This document shows positions 1-12,650 of a stretch of 64,000 nt of DNA, in pieces. The stretch spans positions 24,062,151 through 24,126,150 of the forward strand of contig OY540814.1 of the NCBI GenBank assembly GCA_961205875.1, in the 5' to 3' direction. The notes beneath the pieces were generated by a model that was given only the letters and a program-made list of their open reading frames with translations, did no database searches and was not told where the DNA came from. Numbering within the stretch: the stretch's first letter is position 1; each line of letters begins with the position of its first letter. A program made the translations under genes and the position numbers. Origin of the DNA: Sialis fuliginosa (Eukaryota > Arthropoda > Insecta > Megaloptera > Sialidae).

Positions 1-24
1 GAAGTTCTCAATTTAATTAATTTT

Positions 25-305
25 ATGTATAACTCTGACAAATATGCACTGATTTAAACAATTTTTTGTTTGTTTGAAAGAGTATACTCCCGAGATGGTC
101 CCATATAAATTTTATTAGAATCTGATCATGGACTTCCGAAATGGGGGGAGGGGGGGTCAATTCAGCTGTATATTTTTTTATGTAAGTTCGAGCAGAACTC
201 CGATAAATATACATCTATTTGGTTGATTCGTTTTTATTTGAAAGAGTATATTCCCGAGGTAGCCTCATATATGTATATTTTATGAGAATCTGACCATGAA
301 CTTCA
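25..305. repeat. Two imperfect tandem copies of a ~170-bp repeat
   Basis: Two stretches, roughly 25-137 and 185-305, follow the same course. Each has an 'aactc(t/c)g' start, then 'tttgaaagagtata', then 'tcccgag', and ends in 'gaatctga(t/c)catg(a/g)acttc'. A further fragment with 'tactcccgaggtaacccc' lies near 12940. I see no coding potential. It is probably a dispersed transposon-derived sequence. The class is not recognisable. Confidence 0.6.
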
Positions 306-421
306 AAGATACGCCACTCAAAAAAGAAAAAGAAAATTGACTTTTCAGTATTTTCAGGGTTTTTTTTTAAATCGGTTTTATTTTTTCTAATTTTTTTTTA
401 TTATGATAATATCATTCTCAC

Positions 422-895
422 CCCAAGTCCTTAATTCTTCTTTAAGTTGCGTCAGGCCGTCTTCTTTATCTGAGAAATGTTTAGCGTAGAATTTCTCTAC
501 GAGTTCTATTCCGAACACAAGGATAGGTAACGCGGCCTGTTTCCTCTCACGTTCATTTAATCTAGAACCAGGCTTTAACTCTCCAGAAGTCGCAGATGTG
601 TCTTGTAGATGGCATTCGCGCAGAAATTCATTCGTATGGGAACTGGAATTTAGTTTATTAATGTTTAAAAGTTTATTTCTGAATGCTGGTTTCTGATTGG
701 TTCATTTGGGAATTTATACACAAACTAACTTTGTGTAGAGGGGAAAACACGTCATTTGATGTGTCCAATCATAACAAATATAACCTCGACACGAGAAGGG
801 AAATTACGTTATCAGGTATGTCCAAGCTGATTGGTCAAAAGTTACGAGGCTACCTTATACTTTGCATGCCTTAAAATACATAACTGTAAGAAATA

Positions 896-943
<48 letters not shown>

Positions 944-3900
944 GATTGCTATATTCAGGAATGAGATAGTTACATTGAAATGGGGCATAACAAGAACAAG
1001 GATAAACAGTTTTTTAATTGACAACAATATCGAAATTTCGGCTATTTTTATTTTTATAAAAACTTGGCTCCTAAAAATATTTTCAATAGTATGGCCAATA
1101 TTAGTAACCCAGTAATTGAGAAAATAATCAAACGGAATGAAATACCATTCTGTTTTATTCCGGAATCTGAACGTAAAATATATAGCAAATTTCAATCTGA
1201 ATACGATTTATCGGATTCAAACGGAATCAATAATGAAAATTGACAACTAAAAAAACTAAAGCAATGTGGATTGGCAGCACTGCAAACTTCTTCAGACTGC
1301 TTGGACGTAATAAACAATAATTAAACGTAATGAAATTATTGGCAGCGAATACGGAATTGTACAGAAATCGGAATGAAACGTCAAAATTTGATTCCTTTTG
1401 ATTACTTTTTCAATTACTGGGAATAGAACAATAAATATAAATAACTTACTGCCTAAGAGCAGGGAGTGCTCTTTCTTCATAAGCCTCATACGACGACTTA
1501 TTTGCCGACCCTGCCGACTTGTTCCTCCTCCTGAAGGACCCAGTGCGATTGCAGAAACCCCCACTCCCTGAGCTGTTGGAGGTACATCCACTAAGATTAT
1601 TGTTTGTCGGACTTTCTCCACTCGGGGGGCTCCTTGGACAACCTGCAGAAAAATATACGAAAATATATATCTGGCTATTTCTGAATGATACAAAACTTAC
1701 CTGAAGTGTTAACGTTATGCAAAGGCGACGTGTGTCCATGGTATGCAGGTGTGGTTGTAAAAGAAGCCGGGGAAGTCTCTCTGGTGGCCACGGGGGCCCG
1801 ATCACTACCCGTCGGCACGTTTAGAAGGGGCGGGGGAGATGTGAGACCCCCGACGTCACACGGAGCTTTGCTAGGAACAACTGTACTGTCTGTTGTGTCT
1901 GTGAATTCATCGTTCATTGGATCTGGCTAGAAATAATGAGATAAATGATCTTTAGCTTTCTAAAAACGAAAATCGATTCAGTATTTTTCATATCAATTAA
2001 ATATAGATAGATCATACCCCGTTAGGTTCTAGAAGCCGAGTGACTTCCATCTGCTGATAAGCGTTCTTCCTGTAGACGTCTGCTTGATTCTTTTTGCGGC
2101 TAGCCCTCTCGTAATCTTCAACATCGATTGCGTGCCGTTTCTCCAGCTCGTACTTGCCTAGCCGTTCTCCAACTTCCCGTAACTGCTCCATGGCCAATTT
2201 GAGCTTACGGGCGTACTCGAATCTCTCTTCTGTAAAATACAAACAGAACTCAAATTCAAAAGTTATTTTACTTTCTTATACCCAGGCCCGAATTTAGAAA
2301 TTTGCCACCCCTAGGCAGTTGCGAAAATTGCCGCCCCTCCCCCTCCTCGAAACTAACAGTTTAAGTCATAGATGTCAAAATATAAAACTCAGGATCTTTT
2401 TTTTGGTTGTGTCAGTTTCAAATTTTATAAATTTTTATAAAGTTACATTAGGAAACATAAAAACTGAAGACCTTTTTTTTTGTCATGCTTGAGTTATATG
2501 TATAGAGAAATTATTGCTTATGGGTTAAAATTTTTACGTCTCGATTTTCGGATGGCAAACTCATCGATAATAGAATCAAAATCAAATTCAATTCCCATGG
2601 GAAACTTGTTATATTCGTGCACGAATATAACAAGTTTTCAAAGGTTCCACCAAAATTTGCCGCCCTTCAATTCTTGCCGCCCTAGGCAGCTGCCTACTCT
2701 GCCTGCATGGTAAATCCGGGCCTGCTTATACCTATGTATTTCATATTCATCTATATACATATAATAACACTAGCTACGGAATTATTGTTGGATTTTTGAA
2801 AAACATAGTTGAGTTAAATACAAACACGATTAGTTATTATTGTAATAATAACTAATCAACACCAAAATTACCTAACAAAAACGAATCAGAAGAAAAAGTA
2901 CAATTAACTTTTGTTCTGTTTAAATTTAAAAGTTTATTATTGAAAACAAAATAAACAACTGACGGTCAAAGGACTGAATGCCGGCCGAACGCGCGAATAA
3001 TATGTCCCCGTATGTATATTTCAAGTTATTTTCTGAACCAAAAGACCAAATTGGATGTTGTTAAGGGCAAATTATATCTACATTAAGTACTTATGACGAT
3101 GCAATCATTTATTTTGATAAGGATTAATGTTTTGCAGGTCATAAGTCCGCGTAAACAGAACCCAAATATTTTTAATTTTCTTTGTAACATAAAAGCAGTC
3201 GTTGTGGCTTAAATATAAAAGTTAGACATATGGTGTCGCAGAATTTATTTTAGATCTTTTGATTCTACACAATTCTTTACTACATTATTTTGTTTTTTGC
3301 AAAAGAGCGCGTCGGCGGCTAACTTTTTTCCGACTTGATTTACTATTATCGTCACTGCTTAGTTGTTATGTTACCTAACGTAACAAAATATAGCCTATAA
3401 CCTGGCCAGAGAACGGACAGACAGACAGACAGAGGTACACACCCTTAGATATTTTGATTTTAGTTTCACTCACCGGAAACTGCTTGGTATTTCTTAGCTT
3501 CCATTTCTCTGATGATAGTAGCAACGTCTGGATCCACATACATTTCAAATGCCAAATCATCATAAGGTGAAGTATATTGCGGGTTATTTGCATTAACATT
3601 CCCAGAGTTGTTGTTAGGGGTTGTTTCTATTTCTTGTCCCATTATATTGATAGCAATGAGACTTACCTATCAGAAAATTATGTAGGTATATAATATACAT
3701 TAGGGTATTTTTAAAATTTTAATTTTTTCGGTCACATTGGCCTATGTTTTAGCTTTGGATCAAAAGTGAATTGTTCCAAAATTTCAGACTCATAGATCAA
3801 ACTTGTGGACGGCGCAAACCGAGTCTTTTTCCCATTTGATTAACATGGGAAAAATTACTTTTTTTACTTATGCGTGAATATTTCGTTGAAAAATTTATTT

Positions 3901-5097
3901 ATTTTAATTTATTACAGCAGCATATCATAGAGAATTAAATTTCTTACAAAAAAGATTTCAATTGCTCAATTCATAGATCGAGTATTTTTAAAGATATGTT
4001 CGTTTAAACCGTTTAAACATTATCATAAAAAGTAAAATCCAATTTTTATGATAATTTTAAAACAAACATTTCTTAAAATTTATTGGATTTATGAATTGAG
4101 CACTTCATTCTCTACAAAATATTGCCTTGAGAAATTTTCAAAAAAAAAATTTTTCAACGAGATATTCACGCATAAGTAAAAAAAGTAAATTTTCCCATAT
4201 TAATCAAATGGGAAAAAGACTCGGTTTACGCCGTCCACAGGTTGGTCTATGAGTCTGAAATTTTGGGACAAATAACTTTTGATCCAAAGCTAAAACATAG
4301 GCCAATAGGACTGAAAAAATAAAATAAAAAAATACCCTAATATACATATTATTAGTGAAAATATGCTTCAACGTACCTGGTTATGGATGTTATATATATT
4401 TTCATGATTTTTGGTGAGTCTAAGTTTGAGATGATTTCCTATACAGGGCGGGACTGACACAGATTTCAACTCTCTTGATTTAAAGCCAGTACTTTGGTTA
4501 TCAGAAAGTACTATATATCCTAAATAATCAAAGTTCTGTGATCGTAAATCACTTTCAAGTGATTCAGGGACATCGCTTACCCATAATTCTAACTTCTCGG
4601 CTGGAAAACAACTCAGATTATTTTATAAAACAGATATATATTTAATTAAACTTACGGATTAAGTATTGGTGCGCTAAAACTTGTATCCTATGTAAAGTAG
4701 CGGTGCTAGCTAATTTTAATATAATTTCCTGCGGGTAAGTGCACCCCTTCTCTGATTGCCAGCCTCGGATTGTTGGTCCATGGGTGTTTAGTTCCGTTGA
4801 TGGATATTTTTCATCCTCTCCTAAGTAAATTAAGAAAATTAACAAAAAGAGGCTGAGGACATATATGTGCCTGTTCTCTTTACTTTCGGCATACTGTAAA
4901 CATGACTTATAAAACAAAGTAAGCAGAACAGATATGTATATGGCCTTACACATGCATGTGGTTAGGATTACATAACTACATATGTATACATATATATATA
5001 TTAAGGCTTGTTTATTTCACATATTGATTTAATTTAATTTCTTCTATTTTTACTTACCTGACGTAAAGACGACAGAAAACCTTAATTTTTTTGGCAT
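422..5097 (-). CDS. Cep104: CEP104 orthologue (centrosomal/ciliary tip protein), N-terminal half
   Basis: Partial gene; its 3' part lies left of the window. Exons on the minus strand: 5097-5058, 4820-4656, 4600-4377, 3666-3474, 2229-2018, 1926-1701, 1642-1450 and 642-422, all with GT/AG ends and matching phases, giving about 491 residues (human protein about 925). Residues 1 to ~150 match the CEP104 jelly-roll domain: it starts MPKKLRFSVVFTSGEDE and contains 'VLAHQYLI' and 'NIYNIHNQVSLIAINIMG'. Exon 5 (residues ~208-278) is a charged coiled-coil segment rich in E/K/R. A Ser/Asn-rich linker follows. The last exon carries 'LPILVFGIELVEKFY', the start of the tubulin-binding TOG region. In other animals CEP104 sits at ciliary and microtubule plus ends with CP110/CEP97 and EB1. 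It is the tandem downstream neighbour of Dpm1 on the same strand, with a separate start. The ATG at 5097 is chosen because the following residues match the family N terminus. Confidence 0.93.
901..940. repeat. (GA)n microsatellite
   Basis: An uninterrupted GA dinucleotide run of about 40 bases inside the spacer between Cep104 exons 7 and 8. Its translation gives a meaningless Ser-Leu repeat on the minus strand. Confidence 0.95.
2283..2724. mobile_element. Non-autonomous hAT-type element with 8-bp target duplication
   Basis: The ends are CAGGCCCGAATTTAG (left) and, read inwards on the other strand, CAGGCCCGGATTTAC (right). The element is bracketed by a perfect 8-bp direct repeat CTTATACC (2275-2282 and 2725-2732), which is hAT-like. 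Internally it has 'gccgccc' stretches and a perfect 36-bp palindrome (2602-2637). No transposase is readable. It lies in Cep104 intron 4 (2230-3473). Confidence 0.85.
3701..4339. mobile_element. Palindromic hAT-like MITE with 8-bp target duplication
   Basis: The ends are TAGGGTATTTTT and its complement AAAAATACCCTA, flanked by a perfect 8-bp direct repeat ATATACAT (3693-3700, 4340-4347). The arms remain complementary for well over 150 bp; for example 'actcggttt..cgccgtccac' on the right mirrors 'gtggacggcgcaaaccgagt' on the left. It is therefore a long fold-back. It fills most of Cep104 intron 3 and has no coding sequence. Confidence 0.88.
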
Positions 5098-5885
5098 TTT
5101 CCTTAACAATTTATTCTAACACTGTATCTTAAAAAAATACACATTGAAATCACAGCCTGGATAATTAACAACCTGTTATAAACCTCAACATTATTTGTTT
5201 TTATAAAATTACTGCAAGTTCACATTACTATGTGCAAAATATATTGTAGAACATGAGTACATATAGATTATTTGTCACAGGCCTTTTTAATTTAACTCCA
5301 CAGTCGATATTTTCCATAATATTAGTTGAAAATGGTTTGGAAAATATTCCTGCTGCATGAAATTTTAACTGATTTTCGCCAAAATCAATAAATTCACTGA
5401 AGTATCATTGTTGGAAATTGGTTACCACGTTCTACGAAAGATGGCGTTGGTGTCGCACATATCGAAATGATTGTTGGTGTTTAATTCGTCCATTTCATCA
5501 CAGATAGCGTTATTTGTAATTATGAAAATGGTTCATGTCATTGATAATTTTATATGTAAATTTAAATTTGAATAACTTCGCAAAAAAAAATCGTAAATCA
5601 AAAAAACGAAAAGCATTTTTAAGCTGATTTTTTATGCTTTAAAATACAACCAAGCAGACCTTTCTATGATTTTTTTTCTATCAAGTGAGAGCTCAACAAA
5701 TATAAAAATCGGGATGGACTACTAAATTTAAATTGAGAAAAAATATTGAAAAGTAGATATGGTGATTTGAATTTTTAGAAAAAAAATCATTTTAATTTTT
5801 TTGCAATAAAAAAACAATTTAACAAAATAGTTTTTATTATTATGAATATACAATAGATTAGTTTATATTAAAAATTAATAAAAAA
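5098..5885. other. Spacer between Cep104 start and Dpm1 end
   Basis: AT-rich sequence upstream of Cep104. A minus-strand AATAAA (complement of 5833-5838) lies about 50 bp beyond the Dpm1 stop and is a good polyadenylation signal for Dpm1. The rest must hold the Cep104 promoter and 5' leader, but I see no clear TATA or initiator. No gene is visible. Confidence 0.6.
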
Positions 5886-7039
<1,154 letters not shown>

Positions 7040-7796
7040 ATGCTTTCTTCGAAAGCAGGAAAAACAACGAAAGTTGTTGTATGTGGCATGAAAGGTGTTG
7101 GAAAAACATCAATGTTAGAGCAAGTTATTTACGGAAAAGTCGACGCGAAAACAGTAAGATATTTTACAATTTTTCAATTTCTGGGTGTAAGTCGCATTTT
7201 CTCTGTATAGGAATTCCCTCCAACTATTGAAGACACTTATGTAGCGAGTATAGAATCAGAACGTGGTACAAAAGAACGTATTCGTTTCTACGATACTGCT
7301 GGAATAAAACATACACCTACAAGCACTTCTAACGGGCCGATGAACCAACAATTGCCTAGACATTACCTCAATTTTGCAGATGGTTACCTTCTTGTGTATG
7401 ATACAGAAAAATCTGAATCCCTAGATGTTTTAGTGACACTGAAAAAGGATATCGATAAAAATAAAGAGAAAAAAGAAGTACGTTATATTTTGTTAACTTT
7501 TTAATTACGTATTATTTTTTGTATTTTTTTTGTAGGTAACTATAATCGTAGTTGGTAATCAGGTAAGTCCGCATAAAAAACCCAGCTCTCCTACACATTT
7601 AGAGACGACAGTAAGTAAAGCAAGTGTATGGTGTGCTCGCGAGAAAATCAGGCACTTTGTAGTGAACGCCATGCAGAGAAGTTCTCTGTATGAGACGTTC
7701 ATTCATCTAGCGAGTAGACTCAACCCTCCGCCCACTAAATCTACGTTTCCGCAGTTGACTATGGGAAGGAAACTGTCAAAAAATGATAGTAATTAG
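7040..7796 (+). CDS. kappaB-Ras: kappaB-Ras (NF-kappaB inhibitor-interacting Ras-like GTPase, NKIRAS)
   Basis: Complete three-exon gene: 7040-7153, 7211-7477 and 7536-7796, 213 residues. Vertebrate kappaB-Ras binds I-kappaB-beta and slows its degradation, and also restrains Ral signalling. The P-loop GMKGVGKT is at residues 16-23, the switch region 'TIEDTYVASIE' at 43-53, and DTAG at 66-69. An atypical insertion follows ('KHTPTSTSNGPMNQQLPRHY'), then 'DGYLLVYDTEKSESL'. The usual NKxD guanine-specificity motif is replaced by NQVS after 'IIVVG' (residues ~130-138). The tail 'SLYETFIHLASRLNPPPTKS' aligns with the kappaB-Ras family C terminus. There is no CaaX box, as expected for this family. 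Exon 3 contains an internal perfect donor-like CAG/GTAAGT at 7561-7568, but the frame continues through it into family-matching sequence. Confidence 0.93.
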
Positions 7797-10634
7797 AGAA
7801 AATAACTGAAATGAAAGCAATTTGCATATATCTTAAATTTAAAAAAATGTTTTTGTTAATCATAATGAAAATATTAATTACAAAGTAATTAATTGATTAA
7901 AGATAATTTAATTGACTGAAGATTTTATTGCTTTCATTATATATTTATATCTTATATCTATTTTTAATGTATCTGTTAGTTTTATTGCATTTATATATTT
8001 GTTACTTAACATAATATGTGATTAATATTCTTATTATATACTATTTATTTTATGTTATTAATTGATTTTTATTGTTAATATTTCAGTATTATTTTTTTTA
8101 TATATAAAAAATTAAGACTTATTCCATTTTATTAAAAGTTTACATCTTTTTTTACAAATATTTTAAAGCTAGCTTATTTCTTTATTCTGAAATAAGGTTA
8201 TATTAGAAGCCATCTTGGAAAATAGCGTCTATTTTTTTATGTACTCAGTTTTTATTTAAACATTCTAAAAGTTAATATGTTTGTTTTCATTCTTTTTGTT
8301 GATTTTTGTTACTTGATTTCTACTTCAACATTCTAAAAGTTAAGTTATGCATCAATCTTCGGAGTTAATTTTTGATACAGATATAAATAATTAATTAATA
8401 TTAGTTCAGACGCCATCTTAAAAAATGGCGGTCAATGCTTTTTGCATATTTTCAAAGTTTTCAACATAAAATGGTTACCTAAATTGTTTTTTAAGGTGAA
8501 TTTTGGGTATAGATAGATATAAAGAAGTTTAAAAAAATAGGATTATATCGCCATCTTGAAAAATGGCGGCCACCAGAATTTTTTATTGTTGCATATTTTA
8601 GTTAATTGGTGCTTTTTATTTTTGTATGGTAATACTTACTAACGATGTACTTATTCTTTAACTACCTGATATGTTATAAGTTAATATAAATATTTATTAT
8701 TATATACCAGTATTATTGTTTTGTTATAAGAATTAAATATTTAGATATATTTATATGTATCAATATGAATTAATAAAATATTATATTTTATAAGTATAAC
8801 TTCTTTAATTAAAAAAAAGAAATCCTTTCTTCCATACGCCCCTTGTTTTTAGGAAAGTCAAAATTGTTATAAATACGAGATTAGAGCTGGCAGTGAACGT
8901 GTTAATGATTGCTTTTTAATCTTTTTTGTTTGCATTCAATGGAATGAAACTTAGGAGTAAATATTTTACAAGACAAATAGCATTTTCGAAAATTCAGCCA
9001 CTAAAGAGCGGGAGGGGCAGGGGAGGATTGGTGTTAAATTTTTGATATATTTTCATGACCCCCCATTCATCATTATTTCCAATAATATGTATATGGTACT
9101 TTTTGCCGAGAATATCGGTTCTAGGTTTCGCGCGTGAATTTCTGTCTAGTAAAAATGAATTAAATAAGTATAGGATATATGAAGTAATTAATTTAAAAAA
9201 ATTGACCGACGTACCCCCCCCCCACTTTTTATTTTTATAAAATAAAAACTTTCAGATGACCTTCAGATTTTGGTCATGCGAAATATTTAGTTGTTCACAT
9301 ACATACAATAAGTATTTTGTTTCGTTGTCAATAAACCTTATGTACCTACCTAATTTATTTTATTCTAGCAAGTGATTCATAATTTTCGTTATTAATGAAT
9401 TCTATTAAACTGTAATTTGTGCGGATTTGTAAAACAATACACATAATTATAAGTGAAAACGCGGTGGAATAAAGCAATATCGAGCATCAGGTTAATGGGG
9501 ACGCATATAAATTTTTGAATAATCTAATAATTGATACTTTGTGTTCAGATGAAAAATGACAAAACTAATATAAAAAATTTTGCTGTTTTTCATGATTTTT
9601 TAAAATGAAATTCGTAAACATTTTGTACATAAAAATATTTTCTAATATTTTTTGTTTACTTTTTTTCTAATTTTTTGGTCACTCCAAAATGATGTCTAAA
9701 AAAGCGCCTGACGGTAGAGAGTCCTACTCCTCCAAAAAACCAAAAAAATTATTAAAAAACTAGAGGATTTTTTTCGGATGAAAATTAACAAAATGGTGAC
9801 CATTTTAAAATTAAGTGTCAAATTGGGCCTTTTTTCGATAGTTTTTTATCAAAAATATATGAAATTTTGAAATAAAAAAAAGCGGCCAATGGGTGTCAAA
9901 ATGATGTACATTTAAACAAATATTAATGTAACAGCTATTTATTAATTATATTATCATAGCATCTGCAACACATTGTTTCAAATTTTACTTATTTATTTTA
10001 TTACGTGTGTCGTAGTACTTATCATTTTGTTATCATTAACAAGTGCCCATTACTGGTTTAACTTTGTTGATTATTGGAGAAAAAACAGAAACAAAATAAA
10101 ATGCTATAATTTAAAAAACAAACTATATTTGCGGTAATTAAATTTATTTAATTAATAAGTAACATGAATTCATGAGAATTACAAAAAAGAAGCCCATTAA
10201 TCTAATTTAAAAAAAAAAAACAGAATTCCTTGCTCTAAAGCGTCCAAAACTGGTGCCAGTACCAATACCTTATATTTGTTACTAAATAATTTAAATGTGT
10301 GAGTAATATTTGTTTTTGTTTTCTTTCTTAATTTAACATATTTGTTACTATAATGCTAACGCTATCTACTAGGTATTAAATATAAATGACAACCACTGAC
10401 AGATGTAGCGAATGAAATCAAACATATAATGACTTTGACGCATGCGTAGTAAGTAGGAATCAGCGACTTAAAATAAGTGCTGCCAAGTGTACCTCATAAT
10501 TTACATTATTATACATTTATTACCACTGTTTTAAAATATCGAACAATTTCATAACAATTTGACACCTAGCAGATAGCGTTCGCTAAGCGCTAATTTGCAT
10601 TTGCAGCCAAGCAAATTCTTTATAGTACCGGGCA
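7797..10634. other. Intergenic AT-rich region downstream of kappaB-Ras
   Basis: 2.8 kb without a convincing gene. It holds degenerate repeats with YY1/Pho-like palindromes (8209-8569), a C-run near 9216-9225 and long A/T tracts. The 3' untranslated region of kappaB-Ras should lie at its left end. The promoter for XKR exon 1a, if it has one of its own, must lie at its right end or within the adjoining fold-back element. Confidence 0.6.
8209..8569. repeat. Three degenerate repeats carrying palindromic GCCAT..ATGGC sites
   Basis: The motif GCCATCTTG occurs at 8209. At 8412-8431 and 8550-8569 it is followed after a few A residues by AAATGGCGG, forming the inverted pair GCCATCTTGAAAAATGGCGG. AAnATGGCGGC is the classic YY1 recognition sequence, and GCCAT is the core of its insect homologue Pleiohomeotic. 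Surrounding sequence ('cattctaaaagttaa', 'ttgcatattttcaaag') also recurs, so this looks like a decayed tandem array. Regulatory function is not shown. Confidence 0.55.
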
Positions 10635-11099
10635 GCATATTTCCAAAAGCCCGTCCAGTACAGAGCAACGGATGAAAATTGTGCTCTGTAAAGCACTGGA
10701 GTTTGGAAATCGTTTCATTGATATTTGCACTCCAAACCCCAGTCGAGTACAGAGCATACTCAGACTAGAACTAGGTGTGGAATCTCGATGTGGGGCTTAT
10801 AAACTATAGTTTAAAAAATATGCGTTACTTATTATTATATCAAATTAAAACATTTTCGCGTCAGCGAAAATGTAGTATTCTTATATGCTATTTTATTATG
10901 TAATAAATTTTATGGTTGATACGGAGAATAGGGGTACAAGCTTTCACTACTGTCTAACATTAGCCTCAGTCTGAGTATGCTCTGTACTCGACTGGGGTTT
11001 GGAGTGCAAATATCAATGAAACGATTTCCAAACTCCAGTGCTTTACAGAGCACAATTTTCGTTCGTTGCTCTGTACTGGACGGGCTTTTGGAAATATGC
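10635..11099. mobile_element. Fold-back MITE with 9-bp target duplication, 42 bp upstream of XKR exon 1a
   Basis: A perfect 9-bp direct repeat TACCGGGCA (10626-10634 and 11100-11108) brackets an element with terminal inverted repeats of about 150 bp. The left begins GCATATTTCCAAAAGCCCG, and the right ends in its complement. Within the arms, 'gtccagtacagagcaacg', 'ctccaaaccccagtcgag' and 'tacagagcatactcagac' are mirrored on the other side. Long inverted ends with a 9-bp duplication are typical of Mutator-like elements. There is no coding sequence. The unique central part is about 150 bp. Confidence 0.85.
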
Positions 11100-11141
11100 T
11101 ACCGGGCATAAATGATTTAGTTCATTTTATAAATAAGAACA

Positions 11142-12595
11142 ATGGAACCAACTGATATATCTTTAGTATCTGAAATTAATCAAGAAATTACTAACGATGC
11201 AGAGTACAATGAAGACTTTGACATAATAGAACTTAAATTTAAAATTAAAAAGTATAATCCAAAACCAGAAACAGAGAATGATCAAAATACAATTGAACAT
11301 TCAAAAGGTCTTGTAGAAAGTGTTACAAAATATAAAGAAGAACATGAATTTGATACAAATATTGAATTAATAGAAATGGAATTAATAGAAACTGGATCAG
11401 GAGATCCACGATCTTCAAAGTTTGCTAATAATCTATATATTATTGAACTAATCGATTGTATAAAACATAAACTAATAAACGTAAACGAACAAGAAAAATA
11501 TTGTAATCAAGAAGACGTAAATATTTTAAAGATTGTATTCAAGAAATGTGAAGAAGAAATGGTAACTGAAATTACTTTTACATTAGCTGAACCTTTAATA
11601 TTAGATCTATTGTTTGAGACCAAAAATCCTTTGATTATTGAATATTTATTTGAACCTGAATATTCAGGCTACGCATCTCGCAGTTATTGTAAAGTTATAG
11701 AAACCAACCGAGACATTAATCTGGATTTCGATTATGCATCTTGTACAAATCTAAGTGAAGATATTGAAGAAAAAAATGAAGATTTGAACTGTAAATTTAC
11801 ATATATTAAATTAAAGAGTATACCTAATTTAAATGACGAACTAACCGGGTACATTTTTAAAGTAGTACAACCTGTAACATATGAGTTCAGGTATGAGACT
11901 CACAATCAGTTCAAGACTTTAATACTGAATTATATTTCCCGGCCAAAACAGTGGAAAATTCTTTGCCATATTTATAATAGAACAATTTTTGAAGAGAATA
12001 AAATTAATTGTGAAACTGAAAATGATTCAGATTTAGAAAATAATGAAGATTTCAAGATGGCGTCGGAAAATGGCGATGAGGAACCGGAACAAAAAACAAA
12101 CGAAAAAATCGATTCCGATTGTGAAATAAGTGAAATTGAGTTGATAAAAATCGATTCCTCGAAAGGGGATATGTCTGGTTACACATTCCAAATTTCCCCT
12201 CGTTTAAAATTTGAAGATATATTCTTACCCATGATCCCATTGGAAATTGAAAATGTTTTCAAGCCTGTTAAACCTGTGAAGATCTATTTTAAGTCTGAGC
12301 CAGAATTTTGGAGTGTAAGTGGGATTAGTTATGATCAGGTTATTGAAAATAATCGGGATACTAATTTGGAATTCGGTCCGACTTCTGCAAATTTGAATAG
12401 AAATGTTTCAGATTGGGATCGAATATTAAAAATTGTGACGCTGATGGTATCAGTTGTATTTTGTTTATTTGATGTTTACTCTGATATATTCCTAGGCTTC
12501 AAATATTTTATTGATGAACATATACTATACGGGGGCCTAACCTTTGTGTTTATTTTAATACCATCTTTTATCAACACGTATATATTTTACCGCAA
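11142..12595 (+). CDS. XKR alternative first exon 1a (818-residue isoform)
   Basis: An uninterrupted 485-codon frame that runs into a GTAAGT donor. When spliced to 19535-19824, 20161-20325 and 20834-21381 it gives an 818-residue protein in frame. The last ~60 codons (about 12418-12595) are the XK-family start: a hydrophobic helix, then 'FDVYSDIFLGFKYF', then a second helix ending 'FINTYIFYRK'. The first ~425 residues are an acidic, Glu/Asp/Asn/Ile-rich arm with no signal peptide and no domain I recognise. The arm is internally repetitive: 'KVIETNRDINLDFDYAS' (~residues 187-203) recurs as 'QVIENNRDTNLEFGPTS' (~399-415), and 'YIIELIDCIKHKLIN' (~104-118) matches motifs in exons 1b and 1c. XK topology would place the arm in the cytosol. 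It could instead be a stranded fragment of a tandem gene copy. The ATG is the first in the frame. Confidence 0.75.
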
Positions 12596-12650
12596 GTAAG
12601 TAAAATTGTAAACATTTTTTCGACATCTTCAGGAATATTCGCATTGATGA
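12596..12650 (+). promoter_or_regulatory. Conserved intronic block after exon 1a donor
   Basis: GTAAGTAAAATTGTAAA, a T-rich stretch, then ACATCTTCAGGAATATT and 'cgcattgat'. The same block follows the donors of exons 1b and 1c. Similarity ends abruptly after about 55 bases. It could be a leftover of the duplication or a splicing element. Confidence 0.55.

Noticed and set aside
842-1195. 117-codon minus-strand frame with a long Ser-Leu repeat
   Set aside because: Its core is the translated GA microsatellite and the rest has no family resemblance. It lies within a Cep104 intron.
1519-1930. Plus-strand frames opposite Cep104 exons 6 and 7
   Set aside because: The minus-strand reading is in phase with flanking exons and matches CEP104. 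The plus-strand frames are shadows.
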